A DNA stretch of 64,000 nucleotides from Piromyces finnis (Eukaryota > Neocallimastigomycota > Neocallimastigomycetes > Neocallimastigales > Neocallimastigaceae), in the NCBI GenBank assembly GCA_002104945.1, contig MCFH01000023.1, positions 434,001 through 498,000 on the forward strand, given 5' to 3'. A model generated the notes under the pieces. That model had not been told where the DNA came from. It was given only the letters and a program-made list of their open reading frames with translations, and made no database searches. Position 1 is the first letter of the stretch. Every line of letters begins with the position of its first letter. The translations under genes and the position numbers were made by a program. Below are positions 42,101 to 53,764 of this stretch, piece by piece.

Positions 42101-45100
42101 TCCACAAATATGTTAAAGCCTTCTTCACAATGGCATTTATTATTCCCAAAATATAAATCAATAAATGAAACTAAAAATCAATCGGTAACATCTACAACTT
42201 CTTCGCATTCTAATAAACCTAAAACGACAAGCAATAAATCAAATTCTTCTATTTTTTTAATTCCAGATATTTGTAAAATTTTACCGGTACCAATGGAGCT
42301 CTTCCAATTAGCTTATTTAATTCCTTCATTAATTCACCGTATTGACCGTTACATGATTGTCAATCAATTTAAGAATAAATTAAATCTTCCTATTACCCAT
42401 AATCAAACACTCTTTTCTGCTTTTTGTTCATGTTCTGCTCATGAAGGATCTAATTATGAACGTTTAGAAAATTTAGGTGATTCTTTCATCAAATTTGCTG
42501 TATCAATCGATATCTTCAGAAAATATCCTAATTTAGATGAAGGAGGTATGACTTTTCACCGTGGTAAAATTATTTGTAATAAAAATCTTTATGAAATTGC
42601 ACTTCGTAAAAAGTTTGATGAGTTAATATTTGTAAATGCTTTTAATCCAAAAGGATGGCATCCTCCAAATGTACAAACGCCATATGCCTATATTCCAGTG
42701 GAAATTTCTAATAATAATACATCCAGTAATAATACAAACCTTAACACAATAAATCCTGACATAAATTCAAAAGATAATAGTAAAGAAAAGACATTTTCTT
42801 CTATTGATTCAAACGCTAATTCTTCAACAATACCCATTTCTAATAATAGTATAACTACCAGTAGTATCAATACAGATAATACACAAAAATCCTCTGATAT
42901 AAAGGTAAATTCACAATCAGTATCCAATACTGATTCTCCAAAAACTTTAATAGATACTCTAAAGGAAGGAGTCAAGCATAATAATAATAGCCAAAATAAT
43001 AATATCAACCATAATAATAATAGTACTGATCTTTCTACAACTAAATCTAAACAAAAGAAGAAATCAAAGAAGTTAGATAATACTATATCTCTTTATCAAA
43101 GTTCAAAGGGACCACTCTGGCGTGTTATTTCTAAAAAAACATTAGCTGATTTTGTCGAGTCCTTAACAGCAGCATATTATGTTGAGAGCGGTTTAAATAC
43201 AGCCATTCGATTCTGTCGTATTATTGGTTTGGTTTCTGAAAACACAGGTCAATGCTTTAAAAATAATTCACATACTAAAATTGATATGAATGAAGAAAGT
43301 AAAGATAAATTGAAACTCGCCCAATCTGTTATCAATAGTGATGTGAATCGTTTTATTATAATTTATAAACATTTATATCAAGCAAAGTTTAATGATCTTA
43401 AAAAAGTTAATTATGGCTTCATTAATAATAATATTTTTTATCAATATATGCAAAATACTTATAAACAAGAAGCAAATAATTCTAGTATTAATAATTATTC
43501 AAATTCCATGAATTTAATGAAATATAATACCTATTCTTCAAATGCTGATAATACCTATAATGACTCTTATTATCCAAAAAGAAAGTATGATGACTATGGA
43601 ACACCAATAATACTAAATGAAGAATTATCAATGAGTGATACTTATCAAGATTCCAGTATTAATAGGAAAAAAAGAAGAAAAAGAAATAAGCACCATAGGA
43701 TGTCAAATGAAGATGCAGAGTATAATCAAATATCTGAGAATATTCTTTTTGATCAAGATTTTTCTTTAGAAACTCCTACTCCAAAAGCATCACACCCATC
43801 AAGAAGTAGCTCAGATTCCTCGCCACTTTTAATGAGTAATAAAAAAATAGAACCAATAATAGTTGACTCGTCATCAAAAGAAAAGACAATGCCTTCTTTT
43901 CTTCAAATTAATGAAAGTATTGAAAATAAACTTAAATTATTTTACCAATCTAAGATTAGAAATGAAAATGACATATCATTACAATATCTTGCCAAAATTT
44001 TCCCATTTGATGCTATAGAAGAAAAACTTCATTATCATTTTAAGAACAGGTTATATTTGGTGGAAGCCTTTACTCATGCCTCATATACAACTGTTATTAC
44101 ACATAATTATGAGCGCTTAGAATTTTTAGGAGATGCTACATTAGATTGGATCCTTATTCGCTTTTTCTATTTAACTTATCCATCCGCTACTGCAGCAGAA
44201 CTTAGTGAACTTCGTCAGGCAGCGGTTAATAACGAATCCTTGGCTCGACTTTCCATTAGTTTAGGATATCATTACTATTTAATGCATCATTCCCCAAATT
44301 TACAAAACGAAATTTCCATGTATATTGATATGTTAGAAAAGAAAAGAATTCATCTTAATCAAGATTCATCATTAACCCAACCACAAAATATAAAAATCTC
44401 TACAAAAAAGAATAGTAAAAAGAATACAACTTTAAATTCTTCCAGTACTAATATCAAATCAGATATTAGCACGTACCCAGAAGTTGCAGACCAACATCCA
44501 CTCCAAAGTACATATGAAGGTCCAAAAGTTCTTGGTGATCTTTTTGAAGCTGTAATTGGTGCAGTTCTTGTTGATTCTAATTATAATGTTGCCACTGTTT
44601 GGCGTGTCTTCCGTCCTCTTCTTAGTGATTTCTTAGATAAGCACGCCTCACTTGAAAATCTTAGTCAAAGTACAGTTCGTGGCGTTCATGAATATTGTCA
44701 AAAATTAGGTTTTGCTGTGAATGATTTACAGTATAGGTAAGTTATTTTAAAATATATAAATACAAATTTAAAAAATTTAAAAAATTATAAAATACTATAA
44801 AATTATATGCTAGATCATCTATAACAGAAGCATATTGTTTTTCATTAAATATTAATTTTTAAATCTTTTTTGTTTAAAAATAATGACCCATTTTTCTAAT
44901 ATAATTTTATTTATTAATAATATTATTCAATTTTTATAGTTATAGAAAAATTAATCCATTACAAAATCGCTATAGAAATTATTCACCTATTCATGATGCA
45001 ATTCCACATTATTCCTACGAGGTGTATGAATGTCATCTCTACCTTTGTGATATGACTTTAAGTATTGGATATGGTAATACACAGATGGCCTCTAAACGTT

Positions 45101-45939
45101 CCGCTACTGGTAAAGCCATTGAATGGCTTCATAATCATCCCGAGGAAATACAATTAATTTTAAATCGTAAGAAGGATACTATCGTTAAAGAAAATATGAT
45201 GATGGATCCATTAAATAATAATACCCATTATATAAAAACTAATAAATATAATTCTTTGGAATCAACTACTTCAACTTTATCTCAATCATCCCCATTAAAT
45301 GTTCATATCAAGTTTGATGATGATGATAATGATAATGATAATGATGAAATGAAAAACCAAAAAAATACTGAAATTAGAAATGAAAATGAAAATGAGCATA
45401 ATGATAATAAAATAGAACAAAAATTTGAAACTGATGATGACGATAAAGAAGAAGGTGAGATAGAAGAAAGTGATTTAGAAGAAAACAAATATAAGGAAGA
45501 AGAAGAAAATAAAATTATTCCACATCAATCTGATTATGCCCTACTGGAAAAGAAAAAAGGAAATAAAATAGAAGAAAAGAATAAAAATATTTCAATCAAG
45601 ATTAATACAAAGACAGTAGAATATAATGATGATGATATTTCAAGTAACGATAGTAGTGACAGTAGCAGTAGTAGTACCGATAATGAAGAAGGAGAAATTG
45701 ATAAAAATAATAGTATTATTAAAAGATATCCAAAGAATAGTAATATTGATTTTTTGAAAACGCTAAATTTTAATGAAGAGGAGCAAAATATATATGAAGA
45801 AACTAGCTCTATTAGTGATGATGATGATGATGATGATGATTCGGAATCTTCAGATTCAGAATCTGAAAGTTATTATATTGATAGTACTGATCAAGATAGT
45901 GATGAAGAAGACAGTAACGATAGTAGTGAATCCTCTTAA
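35707..45939 (+). CDS. Giant Dicer-like ribonuclease III with a degenerate helicase domain
   Basis: Five exons: 35707-35947, 36167-37941, 38112-38389, 38554-44736, 44940-45939; 3158 aa, about 1.6 times human Dicer. Parts in order: helicase N-lobe with Walker A STGVGKT (residues 28-34); motif II as VVVDHCQ (about 311-314) in place of DECH; a helicase C-lobe (RGIIVVNHLMGLKTLTEILN) lacking a Q..GRAR motif VI; the Dicer DUF283 domain (about 1054-1115, LPYGFAYAIHLPF, GPIRLTRKLAYQAVMLEICQ); PAZ end (about 1890-1950, QDITPKTEFY); RNase IIIa (ERLENLGDSF near 2066, later LADFVESLTAAYYVESG); RNase IIIb (ERLEFLGDATLDW near 2617, later KVLGDLFEAVIGA near 2760); a dsRBD-like tail (HLYLCDMTLSIGYGNTQMAS) and an acidic Ser/Asp C-terminus. 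Both catalytic Glu/Asp sets are present, so it should cut dsRNA, while ATP use by the helicase is doubtful. Long charged inserts separate the domains. Exon 1 begins only a few residues before the Walker A helix. Position 44736 is uncertain by one base. Confidence 0.9.
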
Positions 45940-46773
45940 AATCATTTATTTTAGAATATATTTCAATATTTAGAAATAATTATTAATCTATAATGTTTTA
46001 AAGTATAATATTACATATCTAGTATTTTATCTATTTTTTTTTTTTTTCTTTTTTTTAATACTTTAAAGAATTTTATCCAATTTATACAATTTTTAATTTA
46101 TTTAATACAATTATAATTAATTTATTTAAAAATAAAACAATTTTTTTAATATATTAGAAAATTTTAAAATCTCTATAAATTAAAACTTGATACATTTAAT
46201 ACTATATACCACCTTTTAATTTAATCTTTTTTTTTTCAATCGAAATGACATTTTAATTATTTATAAACTATAAATAACCATTGTTAAATTATTCACATTT
46301 TCTAATTTTATTATTTTAATAAAAAAATAACACTATAAATCTTTATATAAAACGACCTTAATTTTAATGTTTTTTTTTTTTTTTTTTTAATTTTATTTGA
46401 TATATAATTTAAAAATAAAAATTTCAATTTCTTATTTTAATTAAATAAATATAAATATATGTTTGTAAAAATTATAATTTTTAAAAAATAATAGATTTGT
46501 TTTTTATAATTGTGTGTGTATTAATGTTATATTATTGATAATATTTTTGAAAGTGTTTAAAAAATGAAATTTTCTTTTATTTTTAATGTATTAAAAAATA
46601 AATTTTCATTTAATTATAAAAAAATAATATCTCCGAAAATTCCATTTGTTTTTTCGATAAATAATTATATATTGTTAATGCGCTTGCTATCATTCAACGT
46701 TTTAAATGTAATATTTATTGATATAATTATGCGTCTAGTTATAAACGCTGCTTGTTTTGTAAATTTATTAAAT
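45940..46773. other. A/T-rich spacer between convergent genes
   Basis: Holds the 3' flanks of the Dicer-like gene and of the minus-strand surface-protein gene. A plus-strand frame from 46564 overlaps the end of the latter, but its composition looks like UTR, so I do not call it. Confidence 0.5.
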
Positions 46774-47688
46774 TTAGAACATAAGGAAAATAATAGCAAA
46801 AACAATAGCCATCATTGAGTATTTAATAGCTTCAGCTGAACTGTCTTCCATTAGAAGAACAGAATTTGTTGGAGTGATGAAATTAATGGTTGTTTTAGTT
46901 GGGTTAGCGTTGGTACTGTTACCTTGAATAACACCATTAGTAGCAAGACTACCAACAGTTGAAGTAGCGGCATTAATACCATTGGAAACAGTAGTAGCAG
47001 CATCATTAATACCGTTAGAAACGGTGGTAGCGGCATTATTAATACCGTTAGAAACAGTAGAAACTACGTTAGCAACAGTAGTAGCGGCACTGTTAGCAAC
47101 GCTTGAAACAGTAGAAGCAGCATTATTAACACCGTTTGAAACAGTAGTGGCAACATTTCCTACAACATTACCGTTGGTACTAGTAGCAGCAGTGTTACTG
47201 TTGGAGTTGGAACTACTGTTAACAGTAGTAGTAGCACTGTTTGAACTACCGGAGTTTGAGGAATTATTGGAATTGCTGTTTGATGAAGTGGAGGTGGAAC
47301 TAGAAGTGGAACTAGCGTTGTTAGAACTGTTGGAACCAGAGTTGGAAGAAGTGGATCCTGAGTTGGTATTAGTGTTAGTGGCACTACCATGTTGCTTTTG
47401 AACGTAGTGAGTATCAATACAAGCAATGTAACATGATTCGGCTTCTGGATTGACAGTTGGACAGTTAGCAATACAACTGTTCATAGCAATAATATCAGCT
47501 AAATAATATAATATAATAATTTATTAATATCTAAATAATAACATACTTTATCAATTCCATTTTATCACTTCATTTTTATTCACAAAAAACTTTTTTTAAA
47601 CATTTTCTCATTATATACCTGCAGATTGAGCATTAGCTAAAAGAGCTAAAGTACTGATAGCAAGAGCAAAAACTTGTAAAGATTTCAT
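46774..47688 (-). CDS. Secreted, probably GPI-anchored Ser/Thr/Asn-rich repeat protein
   Basis: Two exons: 47688-47619 and 47498-46774; 264 aa. Exon 1 is exactly a signal peptide (MKSLQVFALAISTLALLANA, cut near Ala-Gln). The mature start has a C-x3-C-x9-C-x3-C motif (SCIANCPTVNPEAESCYIAC), which looks like a small helical hairpin held by two disulfides. Next comes a Ser/Thr/Asn/Gly-rich stalk of about 80 residues, suited to O-glycosylation. Then there are about eight degenerate 11-residue repeats of the type T-V-S-N-G-I-N-N-A-A-T, which could form a long amphipathic helix. The C-terminus (SSAEAIKYSMMAIVFAIIFL) is hydrophobic with no basic residues after it, as in GPI signals. A wall or adhesin-like surface role is inferred. 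The separate signal-peptide exon and the phase 1 join are both convincing. Confidence 0.82.
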
Positions 47689-49875
47689 TTTTAGTATATG
47701 TTATTTAATCAATTAATTTATTTTATTTTTAACGTTTATTTGATTTTTATTGGCTTTAACTTTTTAATTTATAATTTGTTTATTAGTTTTTTTTTCTTAA
47801 CAAAAAAAAAATTACTTTTTTTCAAATATATTATTAAATGAAACGAATTAATTTACTAATTGAATAATAATAAAAACATTTGCATTTTAAAGATTTATTG
47901 AACTTTTTATATGTTTTGGTTTTCCACATATAAAATTAATTAGAAATTTTATAATATAAGAATATTATATAATAAAATTACTTAATAATATACTATTTAA
48001 TGGATTATGTATATATTAAATAAATTATGATAAATAAATATTTAATATATATGTCAACCTATTACCATAATTCTATTACATAGAATGAAAAAAAAAAAGT
48101 TAATATATAGTATATATATTATTATATTAACATCTAGTTTATTAATTGTATTTTATTTACAAAAAATAATATTAGGACATTATTATACAATATATTAGCG
48201 ATTTAATTAAGTAGTATATTATTCGTATTGTAATATATGGTATCTGCCTTAAAAATTTATATTGTAAATAAATTAGTGTAATTTATTGTTATATATATTA
48301 TTTAATTTTATTTTATATTATTTATTAATGGTTTTATAGGGATTAATATATTTATTTCTTATAAGTTGAAATAATACACAATATATTAAAATATATTGAT
48401 TCTAATATAATTTAAAATTTATTATAGTATAATATAATAATTTTATAATAAATATTAATATAATTTTCAACTTACAAATAAATAAATCATTTTTTATTTA
48501 TAATAGAAAAATATAAACAAGTAAATAATACTATTAATTATTATTATTATTATAAATTAAAGTTGTAATCTGGGCTATATATTATTATATTATCAAGAAA
48601 AATAATAAAGTATTTTATCTCATCAATAACTATTTAATGTATTGATCAATATATATTATTTATGTTATATATATAATATAAATATAAAATAATTGAAGTA
48701 AATATTATTCATCCATTTTTATTATTAATTAAATATATATTAGTATGTACAATAAAATATATAAATAATATAGTGGAATAAAATAATTAATTATTAATAC
48801 TAAATAAAAATTAATATAAAAAAATAATTATAAATGAGTTAATATATTAAAATATTATTATATAATAAAAGAATAATTTTGATTATTAAACTAAATCCAA
48901 TCATTCCATATAATAATTGCCACTTGCCACTCTTTCTAAATATATCAAATATTAAATTCAAAAAAAAAAAAAAGTGCATTATTTTTTTTTCAATATTAAT
49001 TAAAAAGAATATAATAATATAGTAATATATATTATAATAAATAACTCATATCAAAATTAATAACTGTATAACTTCTTCATTTATATAAAAATATAATATT
49101 AAAAGACATGTATATAATTATATGAACCGCTATTTCTTTTTTTGATATTGTAAAACTTATTATTCTGCTAATATCAATAATTATCCATTTAAAAAAAATT
49201 TCTCCATTTAAAAAAAAAACTTTAATATACAAATATAAAATTTTAAAATTCAGTTAATGTAATAGAATAAATCTATTTATAAAATTAAATGAATATTTTA
49301 ATGTAATGATATTAGATATTATAATGTTAAATACATTTAAAATAATTATATATTTTATATCCTCTGAAGTAAGATAATAATAAATCAATAAAAGATGAAT
49401 ATTTAAATATAAAAATTATTTTTTTTCTCTTAAAGCAAAAAAAAATTAAAAAAAATGAAAATGAAATTATATTTTTTTATCATTTAGTATTTGCTACATT
49501 TAAGATTATAAGCCACATATCATTAAAGTAAAACAAATTTTTAAAAAGGCTTATAAATTCTTATAAAAAAAGAATGTGTACAAAACAAAAATTGTTGGAA
49601 AAACAATATATAAATTTTAATTATTGTACCTATACATATAAATAAATTTATATTAATAGAGTTTTAATATAAATTTTATTATCTATTTTATATTGAGTAG
49701 TATAACAAAATACTATATTTATATAATAAAATATAAATGATTATTTAACACAATTATTAAATAAAACCTTCTAAATATAGTAATTTTTAATTTATTTTTT
49801 GATAATTGAAAAAGAAATAAGTAAAAAAAAACTAAATATTAATAAATTGATTAGTGGATTGTAAAAGTTCAAAAG

Positions 49876-49901
49876 TTTTCAATAATAACAATTATTGAAA
49901 A
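49876..49901. repeat. Perfect hairpin, 11-bp stem and 4-nt loop
   Basis: ttttcaataat, loop aaca, attattgaaaa. With an A/T-only stem apart from one C:G pair, it could arise by chance in this DNA. Confidence 0.55.
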
Positions 49902-51060
49902 TTAGTACTAAATTAATGTATTAATAAGAATATTATTTATCATATTTCATTATTACTTATTTTGAAATTATCTATGATATAAAAGATAAATAATAAATAA
50001 TCTGTAATTCTATGTATTAGTTAATGTTGTTAAGTATTATAAAACTTGGATGGCTAAATTTATTATAATATGTCAAATAATAATTATTAATTAGTATTCT
50101 TAACCCTTGAACTTTATTTAATATAAAAAAATATATTTATAAATACAGAAGTATTAAATTAATTTTTCTTTAAACTTTAATAAATAGTAAAATTTAATGA
50201 AATAAATGTTGGCCAATAAAAAGTCAGAATCTTTTAAATTATCAAATATTTTCAAATTTATTATTTTCTAAAAGAAAAAATATAAAAAAGCATTCTATTT
50301 TTAATAATAAAAAAAGTTTTATTATATATAATAATAAATAATAATAAATAACTACTCAATTAAATATATACACCTTAAATTATCTTTATATTTGAAATGA
50401 TTAGATTTTCACTTAAAGTGTTCATATTCATGTCTTATTGTTGGTCAATTTAAACTTTTTATATTGTGTTACCAAAATAAAAGTTCAGAATTTAAAAATT
50501 TTAAGATTTAATTAAAAATAATTAATGAATAAAAAAGGAATATTAAAATGCATGTTTATTTTTATATAATTAAAATATTATATTAGTAATAATGGTTAAC
50601 TAAAAAAATAAAAAAAAAAAAAAAGTATATTAATACTTAATTTCAACAAAAAAAAAGTTGTATATAACCAATAGTATTTGCATTTTATCACATAATTTAT
50701 AATATTAAAGCTAAATATTTATTTTCCTTTAATTTTTTCTTCATGATATTATTTATGCCAAGTGATTAAACAATCTATAAAAAATAATTAATAATATTAT
50801 ATTAGTGTTATATTAGTATAGAATAATTATATATAATAATTACATAATCGCATTTTAAGTTGTCAAGCCTATGTTTATTGCATTGATTAGTATTTCTGAA
50901 AATAAAATCCACAACAAAATAACAAAATGTAAATATAGATATAATCAAAATAATTAATGTAGAATGTATACATATTGTTTATATCATTTATATCATTATT
51001 TCGTTATTAATATATTAATATATTATGGGCTGGTAATGAATTTAAAAATTTATCAAATTA

Positions 51061-51214
51061 AAAAGATTTAACTTTCTTAAATATAATGCAACATCTGCCT
51101 TTCTATCATTAGTAGTAAAAGGTCAGACTTTTCAAATAAATTTTGTATATTCGGGAATAATGTGTTTCCGAGAATTTCAAAATTCTTTAGACAACATGAA
51201 ATAATTATTGACAT
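51061..51214. other. Coding-like island in the spacer, possible gene or transposon relic
   Basis: Both strands are open. Minus strand: ATG at 51214 to TAA at 51077, 45 aa, starting MSIIISCCLKNFEILGNTLF with mixed codons. Plus strand: a frame through 51061-51204 reading NATSAFLSLVVKGQTFQINF and ending LDNMK. The segment has codons such as GCC, CTC, CCG and CGA that are rare in the surrounding spacer. Neither translation is recognised and no splice partners are evident. Confidence 0.35.
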
Positions 51215-51732
51215 CAAAATCTCACCTGTATTTCTATTTTAAATAATTTTATCCTTATAATTATTATTACTTTTAAATAACTCAGATTTTTGGTTCTACC
51301 CTTACAGAGTTTATTTTATTCCTTTTGTATTATTATTGCTTATTGTATGGTGATTTAGAATTATTTAATATCTTTTATTCCAATTATTACTTTTTCAATT
51401 AAATACATCTTTAATGAAATTATTATATTAACTGTTGTTTAGGAATTCTTATTATTATTTTGTTATTTATAATAGATACATTTGTCTTAATAAAGTTATT
51501 AAATAGTATTTCTACTATTAAAATAGAAAAAAAATTCTTATAAGCAATTAAAAAAACATTTTTAACAATCGATAATTTATAATTTGAATTAAACAATTTT
51601 ATGTTATTTAATTCAAATTAGCATTTGAATATATTAATAAATATATAATGATATATATTTCCATATATTTACTTAACATGAAAAGTTATTTAGTATATTT
51701 AATTACAGAATAAACAACCACTATTCTAATCT

Positions 51733-51755
51733 ATGTCTTCAGCATCTGAAGACAT
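51733..51755. repeat. Perfect 10-bp stem hairpin upstream of the cyclophilin gene
   Basis: atgtcttcag, loop cat, ctgaagacat. The stem has 40% G+C within DNA that is over 80% A/T. It sits about 213 bp before the cyclophilin start codon, so it could be a dyad binding site or a transcript hairpin. Confidence 0.75.
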
Positions 51756-51967
51756 GAAACTTTACTCATTTTCCTTTATTATATTAATAAATTATTTTTT
51801 ATAAAGTTTATGTTACCACATGACCTCATCTATAATTCAACCATTAATATATGAAATTTAATTAATTATAAAAAAAAATAAAAAATTGTTTTTTTTAATT
51901 AATTCTTTATTTTCAAATTACTATTATTTAATTTTAAAGGAAGTTTTAATAATAAAAATAATAGAAA

Positions 51968-53694
51968 ATGGGGAAAGAGACAAAAATAAATCCTAGATGT
52001 TATTTTGATATTACTATTGATGGGAAAGAAGAAGGAAGAATTATATTTGAATTGTTTGCTGATGTAACACCAAAAACTTGTGAAAACTTTAGAGCATTAT
52101 GTACAGGTTATTATCAATAATGAGATAATATAAATTAGATGAAGAATGAGAATGTTTTATTATACTAATATTCAAAAAAAAAAAAAAAAAAAAAAAAATA
52201 TTTCCTAAAGAATAAAATAAACATGCTTCTAATTGAATTTCGAATTAAATAATTAAATGAGTCATGTTTTTAAACTTAATTCCAAATGTATAATGATATT
52301 ATTTCAAATCAATAAAACATTAAAATTTAAAAGTATATTATTAAATTTTTACAGTAAATAATACAATTTTTAAAGAAAATTAAAATTATAATAATTATCA
52401 ATAATTGTCAATGTCAATAGGGGAAAATAACATTTGAATCTTATTAAAACATTATAGTAATCAATAAATTAATTCAAAAGCAAAGAAGTATGGAAATAAT
52501 ATTAATTATAATTAATTGATGAAATGATATAATGTGAAATATAATTTAGATAATTATTTTGTTGTAGAAAATATTAAATGCTTTTATTATTTTTTTAAAA
52601 AAAAAAAAAAAATACCAAATCAAATTAAAAATTATTTAATGCTTTATATTTCAAATACAGGAATTTAGTAATAGAATATTTAATAAATTTAATGAATCAT
52701 TAATACATTTAAATAAATTTCAATTTAAAAAAGTTATTTTTTTAATAACATTTATTGATTAAAAATAATCAATTCATTCATTTTATATAAAAAGTTATAT
52801 ATTTTTTTTTAACATTTAATCATATAAAGATCACAGCAATTATATATATATCATTAATTTATTTTATCTATCTATTTCATCAATATTAATAATTATTAGG
52901 TGAACTTGGTTCTTCAAAACTTTCTAATCGTCCACTTCACTATAAGCTTTCAAAATTCCATAGAGTTATAAAAGGTTTTATGTGTCAAGGTAAAGTACTT
53001 TAAAAAAAAAAAGTTCAGTTAGTATACATAGAAATTTTTATATATTATTTATTAAATTATAATATTATGTAAAAGTTAATCAATTTTCTTATTTTTTCAA
53101 TAATTTTATTTTATTTTTTATCTTTAGGTGGTGACTATACACAAGGCAAATATTCATAATTTTCTGATGGTTTTAAACAAAATGATTGCTTATAATTTTA
53201 TAGTTATTAATTTTATTATTATGATTAATACTTTTTTTTATTTATTTTTAGGATCAGGTTCTGGTGGTGAATCAATCTACGGTTTAAACTTTCCAGATGA
53301 AAATTTTAAAAAGAAGCATACATCTGAAGGTTTATTATGTATGGCAAATAGGTAAATATTATATAATAAATAAGTAATATATTAATATATTAAAGATAAA
53401 TAAGATTAAATGGATAGGATATAATACTTCATAAATACCATATTATTATACTAGTAATTAATTCGTACAATTATATGTTTTTTTGTATAGAGGTCCAAAC
53501 ACCAACTCATCACAGGTTTTTTGAAATATTTATTTGCGAAATTTTTTATTTTTGATATATAATTTTCTGAATCATTTATTTATTAAATTAAATATATTAT
53601 TATATATATATATATAGTTCTATATTACATGTAGACCTTGTTCTAATCTAGATGGAAAACATGGTAATATATAAAAGAAATAATAATGATGAAA

Positions 53695-53764
<70 letters not shown>

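Larger units (their letters stand above)
47689..51967. other. 4.3 kb A/T-rich spacer with one coding-like island and two hairpins
   Basis: It lies between divergent gene starts, so both promoters are inside. Most is A/T low complexity. Around 51020-51350 the composition is less A/T-biased with open frames on both strands (listed separately). Perfect hairpins occur at 49876-49901 and 51733-51755. No complete gene or tRNA is seen. Confidence 0.5.

Noticed and set aside
46564-46818. Plus-strand frame of 84 codons starting MKFSFIFNVLKNKF
   Set aside because: It overlaps the 3' end of the well-supported minus-strand surface-protein gene, has A/T-driven Lys/Asn/Phe composition and lacks domain features. 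Its signal-like start is a by-product of T-rich sequence.
46982-47401. Frames on the opposite strand and in other registers of the repeat protein (poly-Val/Leu/Ala/Thr/Glu types)
   Set aside because: They are shadows of the tandem 11-mer and Ser/Asn repeats; the chosen frame has a signal peptide, Cys motif and GPI tail.
53128-53355. Plus-strand frame starting [15 protein letters not shown]
   Set aside because: It crosses a cyclophilin exon, its intron and the next exon without splicing. The first and last parts belong to the spliced gene in other phases.
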